A stretch of 5,500 nucleotides of DNA from Sediminispirochaeta sp964394395 (lineage in GTDB: Bacteria; Spirochaetota; Spirochaetia; DSM-16054; Sediminispirochaetaceae). Positions 1 to 5,500 of the stretch are shown in pieces. The notes beneath the pieces were generated by a model. It saw only the letters and a program-made list of their open reading frames with translations, did no database searches and was not told the origin of the DNA. A program made the position numbers and the translations under genes. Location: positions 1 to 5,500 of the forward strand of contig CAYMWV010000209.1 of the NCBI GenBank assembly GCA_964394395.1, written 5' to 3'. The first letter of the stretch is position 1; every line of letters begins with the position of its first letter.

Positions 1-1042
1 CCTGCCGAAACGCCTCAACCATGGCCAAAAAGCCCTCTGGAGGCACATAATCGGCGATCTGGTTCCCCGAGCCAAGAGCAATTCCCGGGGCATCCCCCAA
101 AGCTGCCAGCAGCTCTTTCACATATGCCCGGATCCCCGCCTCGTCACTGCGGCAGAGCAGATCCATATCAACCCCGCCAAAGTTGCCGATCTTCGATCCG
201 TAGCGCTCTACCCATTCGGTGAAGGGAGCGATGGCATCTTCGTTGGAGTGCTTCGCATCAATACCCGCATCAATCAGCTCATCCATAACTTCAAAGATGG
301 CTCCGCAGGAGTGGAGGATAAAGGGAGCCCCGGTAGTATGGATCAGATCGATAATCCTGCGATACTGGGGGATGATGTGGGTTCTGACAGTTTCGGGCTT
401 CATCAGAAGACTGGTCTTAAAGCCCAGATCATCACCAAAGCGGAAGAGACAGAAGGCATCACCATATTCCTTTAAGAAGCGCTCCCAGATGGTGTACATC
501 AGCTCTCCTACCCGTTTCCAGAGTAGCTCAAAGGCGGGAGGATCATCCATCTCAAGGAATGCGAGATTGGTGATGGGAACAAAGTCCTGGACTATCTCGA
601 AAAGTCCGTTTCCCACCCCGGCGACAGCTTTCATTCCCGGTGGGAGCCTACGGCGCAGGGCCCTGAAGTAGGGATCGAAGCGCTGGAAGTAGCGCTCCGG
701 AACCTCATCCCAGGGATAAGAGTCCAGCTCCTGCAGGTTGGAGAAAAGGGGACCGGCAATCCCGCAGAGGCCGTCGCCTCCCTGGATCACTTCAACGATA
801 CACCCTTCAAAGGGGAATACATCGTAGCCGATGGATGCAAGATATGAACAGGAGAGGGATAAAGCCTCCTCCTTCTCCTGCGCATCTCCCTCCATCAAAG
901 TGGATACAGGCTTTCCCATGAGCTGATCCAGCACCAGTGGACTTACTGCGTGTTCGTAGAGGGGAAAGGTTTCGTTCTGCTGATTCCGGGCTGCCCGGAC
1001 AATGCGTCTCCAGTCGGGTTGATACGATTCTCTCTTTTTCAT
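1..1042 (-). CDS. Uroporphyrinogen-decarboxylase (URO-D) superfamily protein, methyltransferase-like branch, 3' end cut by window edge
   Basis: My translation from the minus strand gives 347 codons without a stop, so the C-terminus lies beyond position 1. Family members usually end soon after the GSGNQIADYVPPEGF segment seen at residues 324-338, so probably only a few residues are missing. The start is the ATG at 1042-1040, with AGGAGG at 1047-1052 four bases upstream. Residues 242-250 read ILHSCGAIF. The H244-x-C246-G247 motif is the zinc-binding signature of the MtaA/MtbA/CmuA-type branch of the URO-D superfamily (family knowledge). Further marks are the FGGVD segment near residue 288 and the GDDLGFKTS segment near 203. 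The N-terminus lacks the RQAGRY motif of true HemE, so haem synthesis is unlikely. No signal peptide or membrane segment is visible, so it should be cytosolic. Substrate is unknown: methyl transfer to or from a corrinoid or thiol is the family-based guess. It is divergent from the AraC-type regulator, a likely controller. The family call is firm; the function is not. Confidence 0.88.
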   Translation of the reverse strand, partial: MKKRESYQPDWRRIVRAARNQQNETFPLYEHAVSPLVLDQLMGKPVSTLMEGDAQEKEEALSLSCSYLASIGYDVFPFEGCIVEVIQGGDGLCGIAGPLFSNLQELDSYPWDEVPERYFQRFDPYFRALRRRLPPGMKAVAGVGNGLFEIVQDFVPITNLAFLEMDDPPAFELLWKRVGELMYTIWERFLKEYGDAFCLFRFGDDLGFKTSLLMKPETVRTHIIPQYRRIIDLIHTTGAPFILHSCGAIFEVMDELIDAGIDAKHSNEDAIAPFTEWVERYGSKIGNFGGVDMDLLCRSDEAGIRAYVKELLAALGDAPGIALGSGNQIADYVPPEGFLAMVEAFRQ

Positions 1043-1046
1043 CTCG

Positions 1047-1052
1047 CCTCCT
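1047..1052 (-). promoter_or_regulatory. Ribosome binding site of the URO-D gene
   Basis: The minus strand reads AGGAGG four bases before the ATG at 1042-1040. It fixes the start of the URO-D-family gene and shows that this genome uses strong Shine-Dalgarno sites, in contrast to the divergent AraC gene. Confidence 0.85.
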
Positions 1053-1061
1053 TTTTGTATG

Positions 1062-1106
1062 TTATTACCTGTTTTTCCTCTTTAGATAGGATTATTGCCC
1101 ATTTTT
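1062..1106. promoter_or_regulatory. Candidate AraC-type operator: two 15-bp direct repeats in the divergent intergenic region
   Basis: TTATTACCTGTTTTT at 1062-1076 is repeated as TTATTGCCCATTTTT at 1092-1106. Twelve of 15 positions are identical and all three differences are transitions (consensus TTATTRCCYRTTTTT). The copies are offset by exactly 30 bp, close to three helical turns. AraC-family proteins use two helix-turn-helix motifs per subunit and typically bind direct repeats (family knowledge). The left copy lies 20-34 bp upstream of the URO-D start codon. The right copy lies just upstream of the TATAAT at 1111-1116, in the -35 region of the regulator's own putative promoter. Control of both genes by the neighbouring regulator is inference. 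The T-rich ends make partial chance similarity possible. Confidence 0.4.
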
Positions 1107-1110
1107 TTTG

Positions 1111-1116
1111 TATAAT
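1111..1116 (+). promoter_or_regulatory. Putative -10 element for the AraC-family regulator
   Basis: A perfect TATAAT lies six bases before the ATG at 1123. A sigma-70-type promoter here would start transcription at or next to that ATG, giving a leaderless mRNA. No good -35 hexamer is visible at the usual spacing (the best is TAGGAT at 1087-1092, spacer 18, 3/6 matches). That would fit a promoter needing an activator bound at the adjacent direct repeat. Confidence 0.45.
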
Positions 1117-1122
1117 CTTCCC

Positions 1123-1956
1123 ATGATTTCCGCTTTCCGCTTCGAAGAACAGGGACTTAGCCCCCAGAATCCGGGAAAACTCTTTACCAAGGAGGAAAGA
1201 GTGGGAGAAGGGGTCAGGCCCCATTACCACTCTTCACTGGAGGTCAATCTTCTTCAGAATGTTCGGGGAAGCGTCAGGGTGGAGGGAAACGTATGGTCCC
1301 TGCAGAGTAGAACGGTGCTGTTAATCCCTCCGGGAACGGTGCACAGTTACGACATCCTCCCCGGAAGTGACCGGATACATATCCTCCACCTGGCATTCAG
1401 GATGATGCGGAAATGGATCAACCCGGAGAGCCTGGCTGACTGCCTTACCGGCAGACCGCTCTCTGACCTGGAACCATTGGAGGAGGAGCGGATCGCCAGT
1501 GGCTTGAAGGAGATCATCCCGTCCCTGGGAGCGCAGTGGCCATCTCTATCATACCTGGATCCGATTTGCTCATCCCAGGTACTCTTTTTTCTCCTCCCCT
1601 TCTTTTCCCGGAGCGTAGATGGCCCTTCAAAGCCGCTTTCCAAAAGGGAAGAGGAGAGGCTCAGAAGGCTTATCGATTACGCTGAGGAACACTATGCATC
1701 TCCCATCCCGGTAGAGAGTGCGGCCCGCATATGCGGTATGTCCCGAAGCAGCTTCTGCCGCTTTTTCCCGGCAGTCACAGGCTCCAGCTGGAACCGGTAT
1801 CTTACAGAGTTACGACTTGATTCGGCACTCAGCCTTCTCCAGGAGGGTATCTCTGTAACCGAAAGTGCCCTCTCCTGCGGCTTTTACGACAGCTCCCACT
1901 TCAGCCGGCACTTCCGAAGACGGTTTGGAGTAAATCCCGGCAGTTTCAAAAAATGA
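1123..1956 (+). CDS. AraC-family transcriptional regulator with N-terminal cupin sensor domain
   Basis: The 277-residue product is a typical AraC-family length. Residues 34-45 (HYHSSLEVNLLQ) and 69-78 (PPGTVHSYDI) are the two conserved pieces of the small cupin domain that binds the effector. Residues about 178-277 form the DNA-binding domain. The first helix-turn-helix is around VESAARICGMSRSSFCRFF (197-215), followed by the YLTELRLDSALSLL linker helix. The second is SVTESALSCGFYDSSHFSRHF (244-264), ending in the family hallmark RRFGVNPGSFK. No Shine-Dalgarno site precedes the ATG at 1123; a TATAAT at 1111-1116 suggests leaderless expression. An in-frame GTG at 1201 (codon 27) has a perfect AAGGAGG five bases upstream and would give a 251-residue protein beginning just before the cupin histidines, so the start is uncertain. 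It is divergent from the URO-D-family gene, its likely target. The effector is unknown. Confidence 0.92.
   Translation: MISAFRFEEQGLSPQNPGKLFTKEERVGEGVRPHYHSSLEVNLLQNVRGSVRVEGNVWSLQSRTVLLIPPGTVHSYDILPGSDRIHILHLAFRMMRKWINPESLADCLTGRPLSDLEPLEEERIASGLKEIIPSLGAQWPSLSYLDPICSSQVLFFLLPFFSRSVDGPSKPLSKREEERLRRLIDYAEEHYASPIPVESAARICGMSRSSFCRFFPAVTGSSWNRYLTELRLDSALSLLQEGISVTESALSCGFYDSSHFSRHFRRRFGVNPGSFKK
1189..1195 (+). promoter_or_regulatory. Strong Shine-Dalgarno sequence before an in-frame GTG (alternative start of the AraC gene)
   Basis: AAGGAGG followed by AAAGA and GTG at 1201-1203, in the reading frame of the regulator. It is a better ribosome binding site than anything near the upstream ATG and could be the real start or a second start. 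Against this, the same bases encode the plausible protein segment TKEERV, and family members usually have 20-30 residues before the cupin HxH. Confidence 0.4.
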
Positions 1957-2076
1957 AAGCCCTTGGCTGATGTCGATGGTCGGGTGCAGAAAAAGAACGG
2001 TAAAAGAATCATTCAATCCCTCTATTTATTCTAATACTCACTGGATTTTTTCATGACAATATACTATCTTTTCCTT
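1957..2076. other. Intergenic region between the AraC gene and the HD-domain gene
   Basis: This stretch of 120 bp contains no convincing terminator for the AraC gene. A small AGCC-CTT-GGCT stem at 1958-1968 is not followed by a T-run. The right half is A+T rich with several -10-like hexamers: TATTCT at 2027-2032, TAATAC at 2032-2037 and TATACT at 2060-2065. The last, 11 bases before the ATG at 2077, is the best (5/6 matches), but no clear -35 pairs with it. No ribosome binding site precedes either ATG 2053 or ATG 2077. Confidence 0.5.
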
Positions 2077-3471
2077 ATGTCACAAGGCGTAACCCCTATT
2101 TCCGACCTTCTCAGTCAGGATAAGCGGATGCTTAAGCTGATGGTGCAGCAGGAGACCCCTGTTATCTGCAGAAGAAGGTCCGATAGGAAATTAAAAAAGA
2201 TCAGTTTCAGAGCTCTCTTTGATAACAACAAGCAGTTCTGGATAGATCCCAACGGCTGGGACTACTTCACCACCCGGGAATCTGCGGACGCTCTCATCGC
2301 ATTGTTAAAAGCCCTGGATGAGCGGAAGGAGAAGCATGTTACTGGCTCCTCAGACACCAGCCATCCGGAGCAGCAACTTGCCAATTTCAGCCGGGAGGCT
2401 CAGGAAATAGCATCCATGAAACAGAGCGACCGCACCAGGATGGTGGAGGAGCATCGAAGTACGTTAGACAAACTTGCAATGGAGAAACCCCGGGACCGGG
2501 AGAAGATTGCCGAGGCGCTGACCGATACGACCCGTGATGCTGCCCTGGCTAACCGTTCCACCCTGATGGAGGCGCTGCAACTGGGGGATGAAGCGGCCCG
2601 GGCCTACACCCAGGAGCTGGTTGATTCTACCCGGGCGATGGTGAAAAGCTCCACCGCCCTGATCGACAACACTATCTTTAATGATGAGATGATCTCCTCC
2701 CTGGTGCAGCGCTCCAACGGCACGGTGGTGCAGCACATGACCAGGGTCTTTCTCAATGGGGTTTCCTTTCTCACCTACTACAACAACAAGATGCTCAACT
2801 CGAGTCTCCCCAACAAGATCCGGATCAATTTTGAAAGCAGATACAAGAAGCAATACATCAACCTGCTGAGGCACCTTCATACCGACGACGTCACCCTGGA
2901 GAGGGTATTTCACACCGGAATGCAGGCGATAAGTGAGCCCCAGCTCCACACCTTCGCAACAGGCTTTCTAATCCACGACATCGGTAAGGCTAAGGATATC
3001 GAATACCACGAAGGGGAAGCGGCCTACGATCGCAACATCGTGGTGGACCATGTTCGGCAGGGTTACATTGCGGTGATGCATAAAACCAACTACCCCAGAG
3101 AGGCAGGGATGATTACCGGTTACCACCATGAATATTACGGTTCCCCGGGAGGCTACGGCTTTTATCGGGCGCTTCTGACCAAAGCGAAGCAGAAAAACCC
3201 GAAACTGGTACAGGATTACTGTATCTCCTACACCATGGAACCAATCATCAAGTTCAACGCCCTCTCCTACTTTCCGGCAAAAATCATGGAAATTGTCGAT
3301 GTTTTTGATGCCCTGACCGACCCGAACCGGAAATACAAGGAGCCCCTAAGCCCGGAAGGGGCGATAAACCTCATGCAGGATCAATTTATCGATAAGGAAC
3401 TGAAGATCGACCCCATCCTCTTTGATCTGTTCATCATGTTTGTGGAAGAGGCGGTCAACAAGGCCGCATAA
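2077..3471 (+). CDS. HD/HD-GYP-like metal-dependent phosphohydrolase with an unrecognised N-terminal region
   Basis: The 464-residue product has a C-terminal hydrolase domain. Its HD motif is LIHDIGKAKDI (H300, D301, G303, K304). It continues with VVDHVRQGYIAVMH (H325), YHHEYYGSPGGYGF (H350, H351, E352) and EIVDVFDALTD (D408, D411). This order matches the HD-GYP family, which hydrolyses cyclic dinucleotides such as c-di-GMP. Two departures are clear: the GYP triplet reads GYG, and about 58 residues separate HH from the last Asp motif, against about 30 in typical HD-GYP proteins. Residues 1-85 form an unrecognised module (WIDPNGWDYF near 55-64). Residues about 85-210 are charged and probably helical. 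There is no membrane segment, receiver or PAS domain. I prefer ATG 2077. ATG 2053 is in frame but adds only MTIYYLFL, which looks like translated promoter, and it overlaps the -10-like TATACT at 2060-2065. The fold is certain; cyclic-dinucleotide cleavage is likely but unproven. Confidence 0.85.
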   Translation: MSQGVTPISDLLSQDKRMLKLMVQQETPVICRRRSDRKLKKISFRALFDNNKQFWIDPNGWDYFTTRESADALIALLKALDERKEKHVTGSSDTSHPEQQLANFSREAQEIASMKQSDRTRMVEEHRSTLDKLAMEKPRDREKIAEALTDTTRDAALANRSTLMEALQLGDEAARAYTQELVDSTRAMVKSSTALIDNTIFNDEMISSLVQRSNGTVVQHMTRVFLNGVSFLTYYNNKMLNSSLPNKIRINFESRYKKQYINLLRHLHTDDVTLERVFHTGMQAISEPQLHTFATGFLIHDIGKAKDIEYHEGEAAYDRNIVVDHVRQGYIAVMHKTNYPREAGMITGYHHEYYGSPGGYGFYRALLTKAKQKNPKLVQDYCISYTMEPIIKFNALSYFPAKIMEIVDVFDALTDPNRKYKEPLSPEGAINLMQDQFIDKELKIDPILFDLFIMFVEEAVNKAA

Positions 3472-3481
3472 AATAGCCCCC

Positions 3482-4126
3482 TCACACCTCTCTGATATCC
3501 ACAGAGCGAACAATATAGGGTGCCATCGCCTCTTCCAATTCGCTCTTACTCAGTCCCTCCACCTTGAGAGTGCAGATTGCGTTGGAGAGATCATCCCCCA
3601 GGAAGGTTCCAAAAGAGATAATGTTGCCCCCCTTGTCAGCGATGACAGTGGCAATCTCGGAAATCTTTCCCCGTTTTTCCGGTACCACTACGGTGGCTCG
3701 AAGGCCTCGCTTCCGGGTCCCAAAGAGCTCGATAAAGAGCTTGAAGATATCCGATTCGGTTACGATCCCCACCAGTAGCCCCTCCCGGAGCACCGGCAGC
3801 CCTCCAACATTCTTGTCGATCATCAGGTGGGCCGCATCTTCGACCAGGGTCTCTTCTGTGACTGTGAGCACCTCTTTGGTCATCACCTTCTTCACCTCAA
3901 GCCGGGCAAGAAGGGCGCTCATTTCATATACACTCAAGGTACTTGCCGGGGAGGGGCTTGCATAGAGCAGATCCTTCTCCGATACGATACCCACAAGCTT
4001 CTTATCCCGGTCCAGCACCGGCAGCCGGTGCACCTTTTCCCGGCGGATCAGATCCATGGCGTCCGCCACCGGTACCTCGGGAAGCACGGTAAAGGGATTG
4101 CTGGTCATTACTCTTGATACGGTCAT
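3482..4126 (-). CDS. CBS-CBS-ACT domain protein, last gene of the liv operon
   Basis: The 214-residue cytosolic protein has three ligand-binding folds. CBS repeat 1 spans about residues 4-55, with VHRLPVLDRDKKLVGIVSEK at 32-51. CBS repeat 2 spans about 79-130, with GGLPVLREGLLVGIVTESDI at 108-127. An ACT domain follows at about 142-212 (RATVVVPEKRGKISEIATVI). Paired CBS repeats usually bind adenine nucleotides, and ACT domains usually bind amino acids (family knowledge). The layout is that of proteins often named AcuB-like, but nothing here shows a link to acetoin, so I give no symbol. The ATG at 4126-4124 has AGGAGG at 4132-4137. It lies 20 bp downstream of livF on the same strand, so the two are probably co-transcribed. 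A role in sensing amino acids or energy for the transporter or its pathway is inference. Its stop codon lies 10 bp from that of the convergent HD-domain gene. Confidence 0.9.
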   Translation of the reverse strand: MTVSRVMTSNPFTVLPEVPVADAMDLIRREKVHRLPVLDRDKKLVGIVSEKDLLYASPSPASTLSVYEMSALLARLEVKKVMTKEVLTVTEETLVEDAAHLMIDKNVGGLPVLREGLLVGIVTESDIFKLFIELFGTRKRGLRATVVVPEKRGKISEIATVIADKGGNIISFGTFLGDDLSNAICTLKVEGLSKSELEEAMAPYIVRSVDIREV

Positions 4127-4131
4127 ATCTT

Positions 4132-4137
4132 CCTCCT
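4132..4137 (-). promoter_or_regulatory. Ribosome binding site of the CBS-ACT gene
   Basis: AGGAGG on the minus strand, five bases before the ATG at 4126-4124, inside the 20-bp gap after livF. It supports the chosen start and independent translation within the operon. Confidence 0.8.
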
Positions 4138-4146
4138 GGAAACCGT

Positions 4147-4854
4147 TTAGATACCAAGGTACGCCTTGCGCACCTCCTCATTCTTTAAAAGGTTTTCACA
4201 CGTGTCGGAGAGGGTAATCGCCCCATTCTCCATCACATAGCCCCGGTGAGCCATTTTTAAGGCCAGGTTAGCGTTCTGCTCAACAAGAAAGATGGTTGTA
4301 TTATTCTCTTTATTGATCTTCTTGATGATGTCGAAAATCTGCAGCACAATCAGCGGGGCAAGCCCCAGGCTGGGCTCATCGAGAAGCAAGAGTTTCGGCC
4401 TGGCCATGATAGCCCGGCTGATGGCCAGCATCTGCTGCTCTCCACCGCTAAGGGTACCCCCCGGCTGATTGCGCCGCTCCGCAAGAATGGGAAAGAGCTC
4501 GTAGATATATTCCCGGTCCTTCCGGATCTCCTCCGTATCCTTCCGGAGGAAGGCACCCATGTCCAGGTTCTCCTGCACCGTCAAGTAGGGGAAAATGCGC
4601 CGTCCTTCAGGAACCTGGCTGATTCCCAGGGCGACAATCTCATCGGGGTCTTTCTCGGTGATGGCCTGGTTTTGGAAGTAGACCTCACCGGCCCGGGGAG
4701 GGACAATACCGCAAATCGACATAAGAGTGGTGGTTTTCCCCGCCCCGTTTGCGCCAATCAGGGTGATAATCTCCCCCTCGTTTACCTCTATGTTGATACG
4801 CTTCAGGGCCTGGATATTGCCGTAAAAGGTTTCTATATTCTCCAGTTTAAGCAT
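4147..4854 (-). CDS. livF: Branched-chain amino-acid ABC transporter ATP-binding protein LivF
   Basis: This 235-residue protein is a complete ATPase subunit of a hydrophobic amino-acid importer, working at the inner face of the membrane with LivG, the permeases LivH/LivM and a binding protein. It shows Walker A GANGAGKT (34-41), the LivF-typical Q-loop SQVPEGRRIFPYLTV (79-93), ABC signature LSGGEQQ (135-141), Walker B LLLLDEP (155-161) and D-loop SLGLAP. The switch position reads LVEQN, Gln in place of the usual His, which is normal for LivF rather than a defect. Length matches the family (E. coli LivF is 237). The ATG at 4854-4852 is preceded by GGGGAGG at 4861-4867 and overlaps the end of livG by 8 bp (4847-4854), so translation is probably coupled. 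Substrates within this family vary (leucine/isoleucine/valine, other amino acids, urea or short amides), so the exact one is not certain. Confidence 0.95.
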   Translation of the reverse strand: MLKLENIETFYGNIQALKRINIEVNEGEIITLIGANGAGKTTTLMSICGIVPPRAGEVYFQNQAITEKDPDEIVALGISQVPEGRRIFPYLTVQENLDMGAFLRKDTEEIRKDREYIYELFPILAERRNQPGGTLSGGEQQMLAISRAIMARPKLLLLDEPSLGLAPLIVLQIFDIIKKINKENNTTIFLVEQNANLALKMAHRGYVMENGAITLSDTCENLLKNEEVRKAYLGI

Positions 4855-5500
4855 CTATATCCTCCCCAAGGTAGGCTTTAATCACCGCCGGATCTCCCTT
4901 GATCTCCTGAGCAGTTCCCTGGGCGATCAGCTTTCCGTAGTCCATCACATAGATCTTCTCGGAAATTGACATTACCAGACTCATGTCATGCTCAATCAGA
5001 AGGATGGAAACCTTTTCCTGCTCCCGGAGCCGGTAGATCAGTTTCATCAGATCCTTGGTCTCCTGGGGGTTCATCCCCGCCGCCGGCTCATCCAGCAGGA
5101 GAATGAAGGGGTCGGTAGCCAGGGCCCGGGCGATCTCCAGGCGCCGCTGCGCTCCGTAGGGGAGGTTTTTGGCAAGCTCATTTACAAACTTTTCCAGCCC
5201 GATCTTCTTCAGCACCGCATAACTCTCTTCAATAACCCGCTCTTCCTCCTCCCGGGTCTTCTTCGTCCGAAAGACCGCTCCAAGGACGGTCGATTTCAGA
5301 CGGCAGTGGCGGCCGATCATCACGTTCTCCAGCACTGTCATATTCTGAAAGAGCCGGATATTCTGGAAGGTTCTCGCCAGTCCCCGCTCGGTTACCCGGT
5401 TGGGTTTTAGCCCGTTGAGCCGCTCTTCCTCCCTGCCGGGAGGATTGATCAGGATATCTCCCCCTGTGGGCTTGTAGATACCGGTTACACAGTTAAAAAA
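4847..5500 (-). CDS. livG: Branched-chain amino-acid ABC transporter ATP-binding protein LivG, N-terminus cut by window edge
   Basis: The frame is open to the window edge, with 217 residues visible. The first, FFNCVTGIYKPTGGDIL, directly follows the Walker A motif in LivG proteins, so Walker A and about 40 residues lie beyond 5500. Visible motifs, numbered from the edge, are the Q-loop RTFQNIRLFQNMTV (43-56), signature LPYGAQRRLEIARAL (113-127), Walker B ILLLDEPAAGMNP (133-145) and H-loop LLIEHDMSLVM (167-177) with its histidine. The AAGMNP after Walker B and the non-canonical LPYG signature are usual for LivG and separate it from LivF. The segment between GGDIL and GLARTFQ looks about five residues longer than I expect. 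An ATG at 5341 is not the start, because conserved LivG sequence continues upstream of it. It is co-transcribed with livF and the CBS-ACT gene; permease and binding-protein genes probably lie further upstream, outside the window. Confidence 0.95.
   Translation of the reverse strand, partial: FFNCVTGIYKPTGGDILINPPGREEERLNGLKPNRVTERGLARTFQNIRLFQNMTVLENVMIGRHCRLKSTVLGAVFRTKKTREEEERVIEESYAVLKKIGLEKFVNELAKNLPYGAQRRLEIARALATDPFILLLDEPAAGMNPQETKDLMKLIYRLREQEKVSILLIEHDMSLVMSISEKIYVMDYGKLIAQGTAQEIKGDPAVIKAYLGEDIDA
4861..4867 (-). promoter_or_regulatory. Ribosome binding site of livF, inside the livG coding region
   Basis: GGGGAGG on the minus strand, six bases before the livF ATG at 4854-4852. It lies within the last codons of livG, as expected for translationally coupled transporter ATPase genes. 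Confidence 0.8.

Noticed and set aside
219..671. 150-codon plus-strand open frame inside the URO-D gene
   Set aside because: The minus-strand frame encodes a clear URO-D-family protein over the same bases; the plus-strand translation has no family features.
1108..1110. TTG as start codon of the AraC gene
   Set aside because: It overlaps the TATAAT promoter-like box, has no ribosome binding site, and adds only five residues (MYNLP) with no family resemblance.
1958..1968. AGCC-CTT-GGCT hairpin after the AraC stop codon as a terminator
   Set aside because: The stem is four base pairs with a 3-base loop and no following T-run; too weak to support.
2464..2949. 161-codon open frame on the minus strand inside the HD gene
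   Set aside because: It lies opposite a well-supported coding region, has no recognisable domain, and its composition looks like an antisense shadow.
3490..3506. CTCTG/CAGAG stem as a terminator between the convergent genes
   Set aside because: The stem is only 5 bp, lies inside the CBS-ACT coding region and is not followed by a T-run on either strand.
4324..4330. Loss of the catalytic switch histidine in LivF (LVEQN)
   Set aside because: Gln at this position is usual in LivF-type ATPases, so it is a family trait and not a broken site.
5339..5341. ATG 5341 as the start of livG
   Set aside because: The frame stays open to the window edge and encodes conserved LivG sequence upstream (RTFQNIRLF, FFNCVTGIYKPT), so this Met is internal.
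4988..5410. 140-codon plus-strand open frame over livG
   Set aside because: It is antisense to conserved ABC-ATPase motifs and has no recognisable features of its own.

Overview
The window is about 5.5 kb of gene-dense bacterial chromosome at roughly 50-55% G+C (estimated by eye). It holds six protein genes, of which two run off the edges. I see no tRNA, rRNA, CRISPR array, insertion sequence or other mobile element. The largest non-coding gap is about 120 bp. Taxonomy cannot be fixed from this sequence. The HD-domain gene resembles, from memory, proteins found in spirochaetes, so Spirochaetota is a tentative suggestion only.

Left part (1-1956): a divergent pair. On the minus strand is a uroporphyrinogen-decarboxylase-superfamily protein that is not HemE and carries the His-x-Cys-Gly motif of the zinc/methyltransferase branch. 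Its last few codons lie beyond position 1. On the plus strand, across an 80-bp gap, is an AraC-family regulator with an N-terminal cupin. The gap contains a previously unlabelled 15-bp direct repeat (12/15 identical, offset exactly 30 bp). This is a plausible operator through which the regulator could control itself and the enzyme gene.

Middle (1957-3471): a plus-strand gene for a 464-residue protein with a C-terminal HD/HD-GYP-like metal-dependent phosphohydrolase domain. The metal-ligand motifs are retained, but the GYP loop is altered and about 30 residues are inserted. The N-terminal part is unrecognised. It ends 10 bp from the oppositely oriented right-hand operon, with no visible intrinsic terminator between them.

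Right part (3482-5500): a minus-strand operon, read right to left: livG (5' end missing), livF (overlapping livG by 8 bp), then a CBS-CBS-ACT protein 20 bp downstream. LivG and LivF are the two ATPases of a branched-chain amino-acid-type ABC importer. The CBS/ACT protein has ligand-binding folds for nucleotides and amino acids, so it may report amino-acid or energy status for the transporter or the pathway. That link is inference from gene order.

A contrast runs through the window. The three minus-strand genes whose starts are visible have clear AGGAGG-type ribosome binding sites. The two plus-strand genes have none at their ATG, but have a -10-like hexamer 6-11 bp upstream, as expected for leaderless or nearly leaderless mRNAs.
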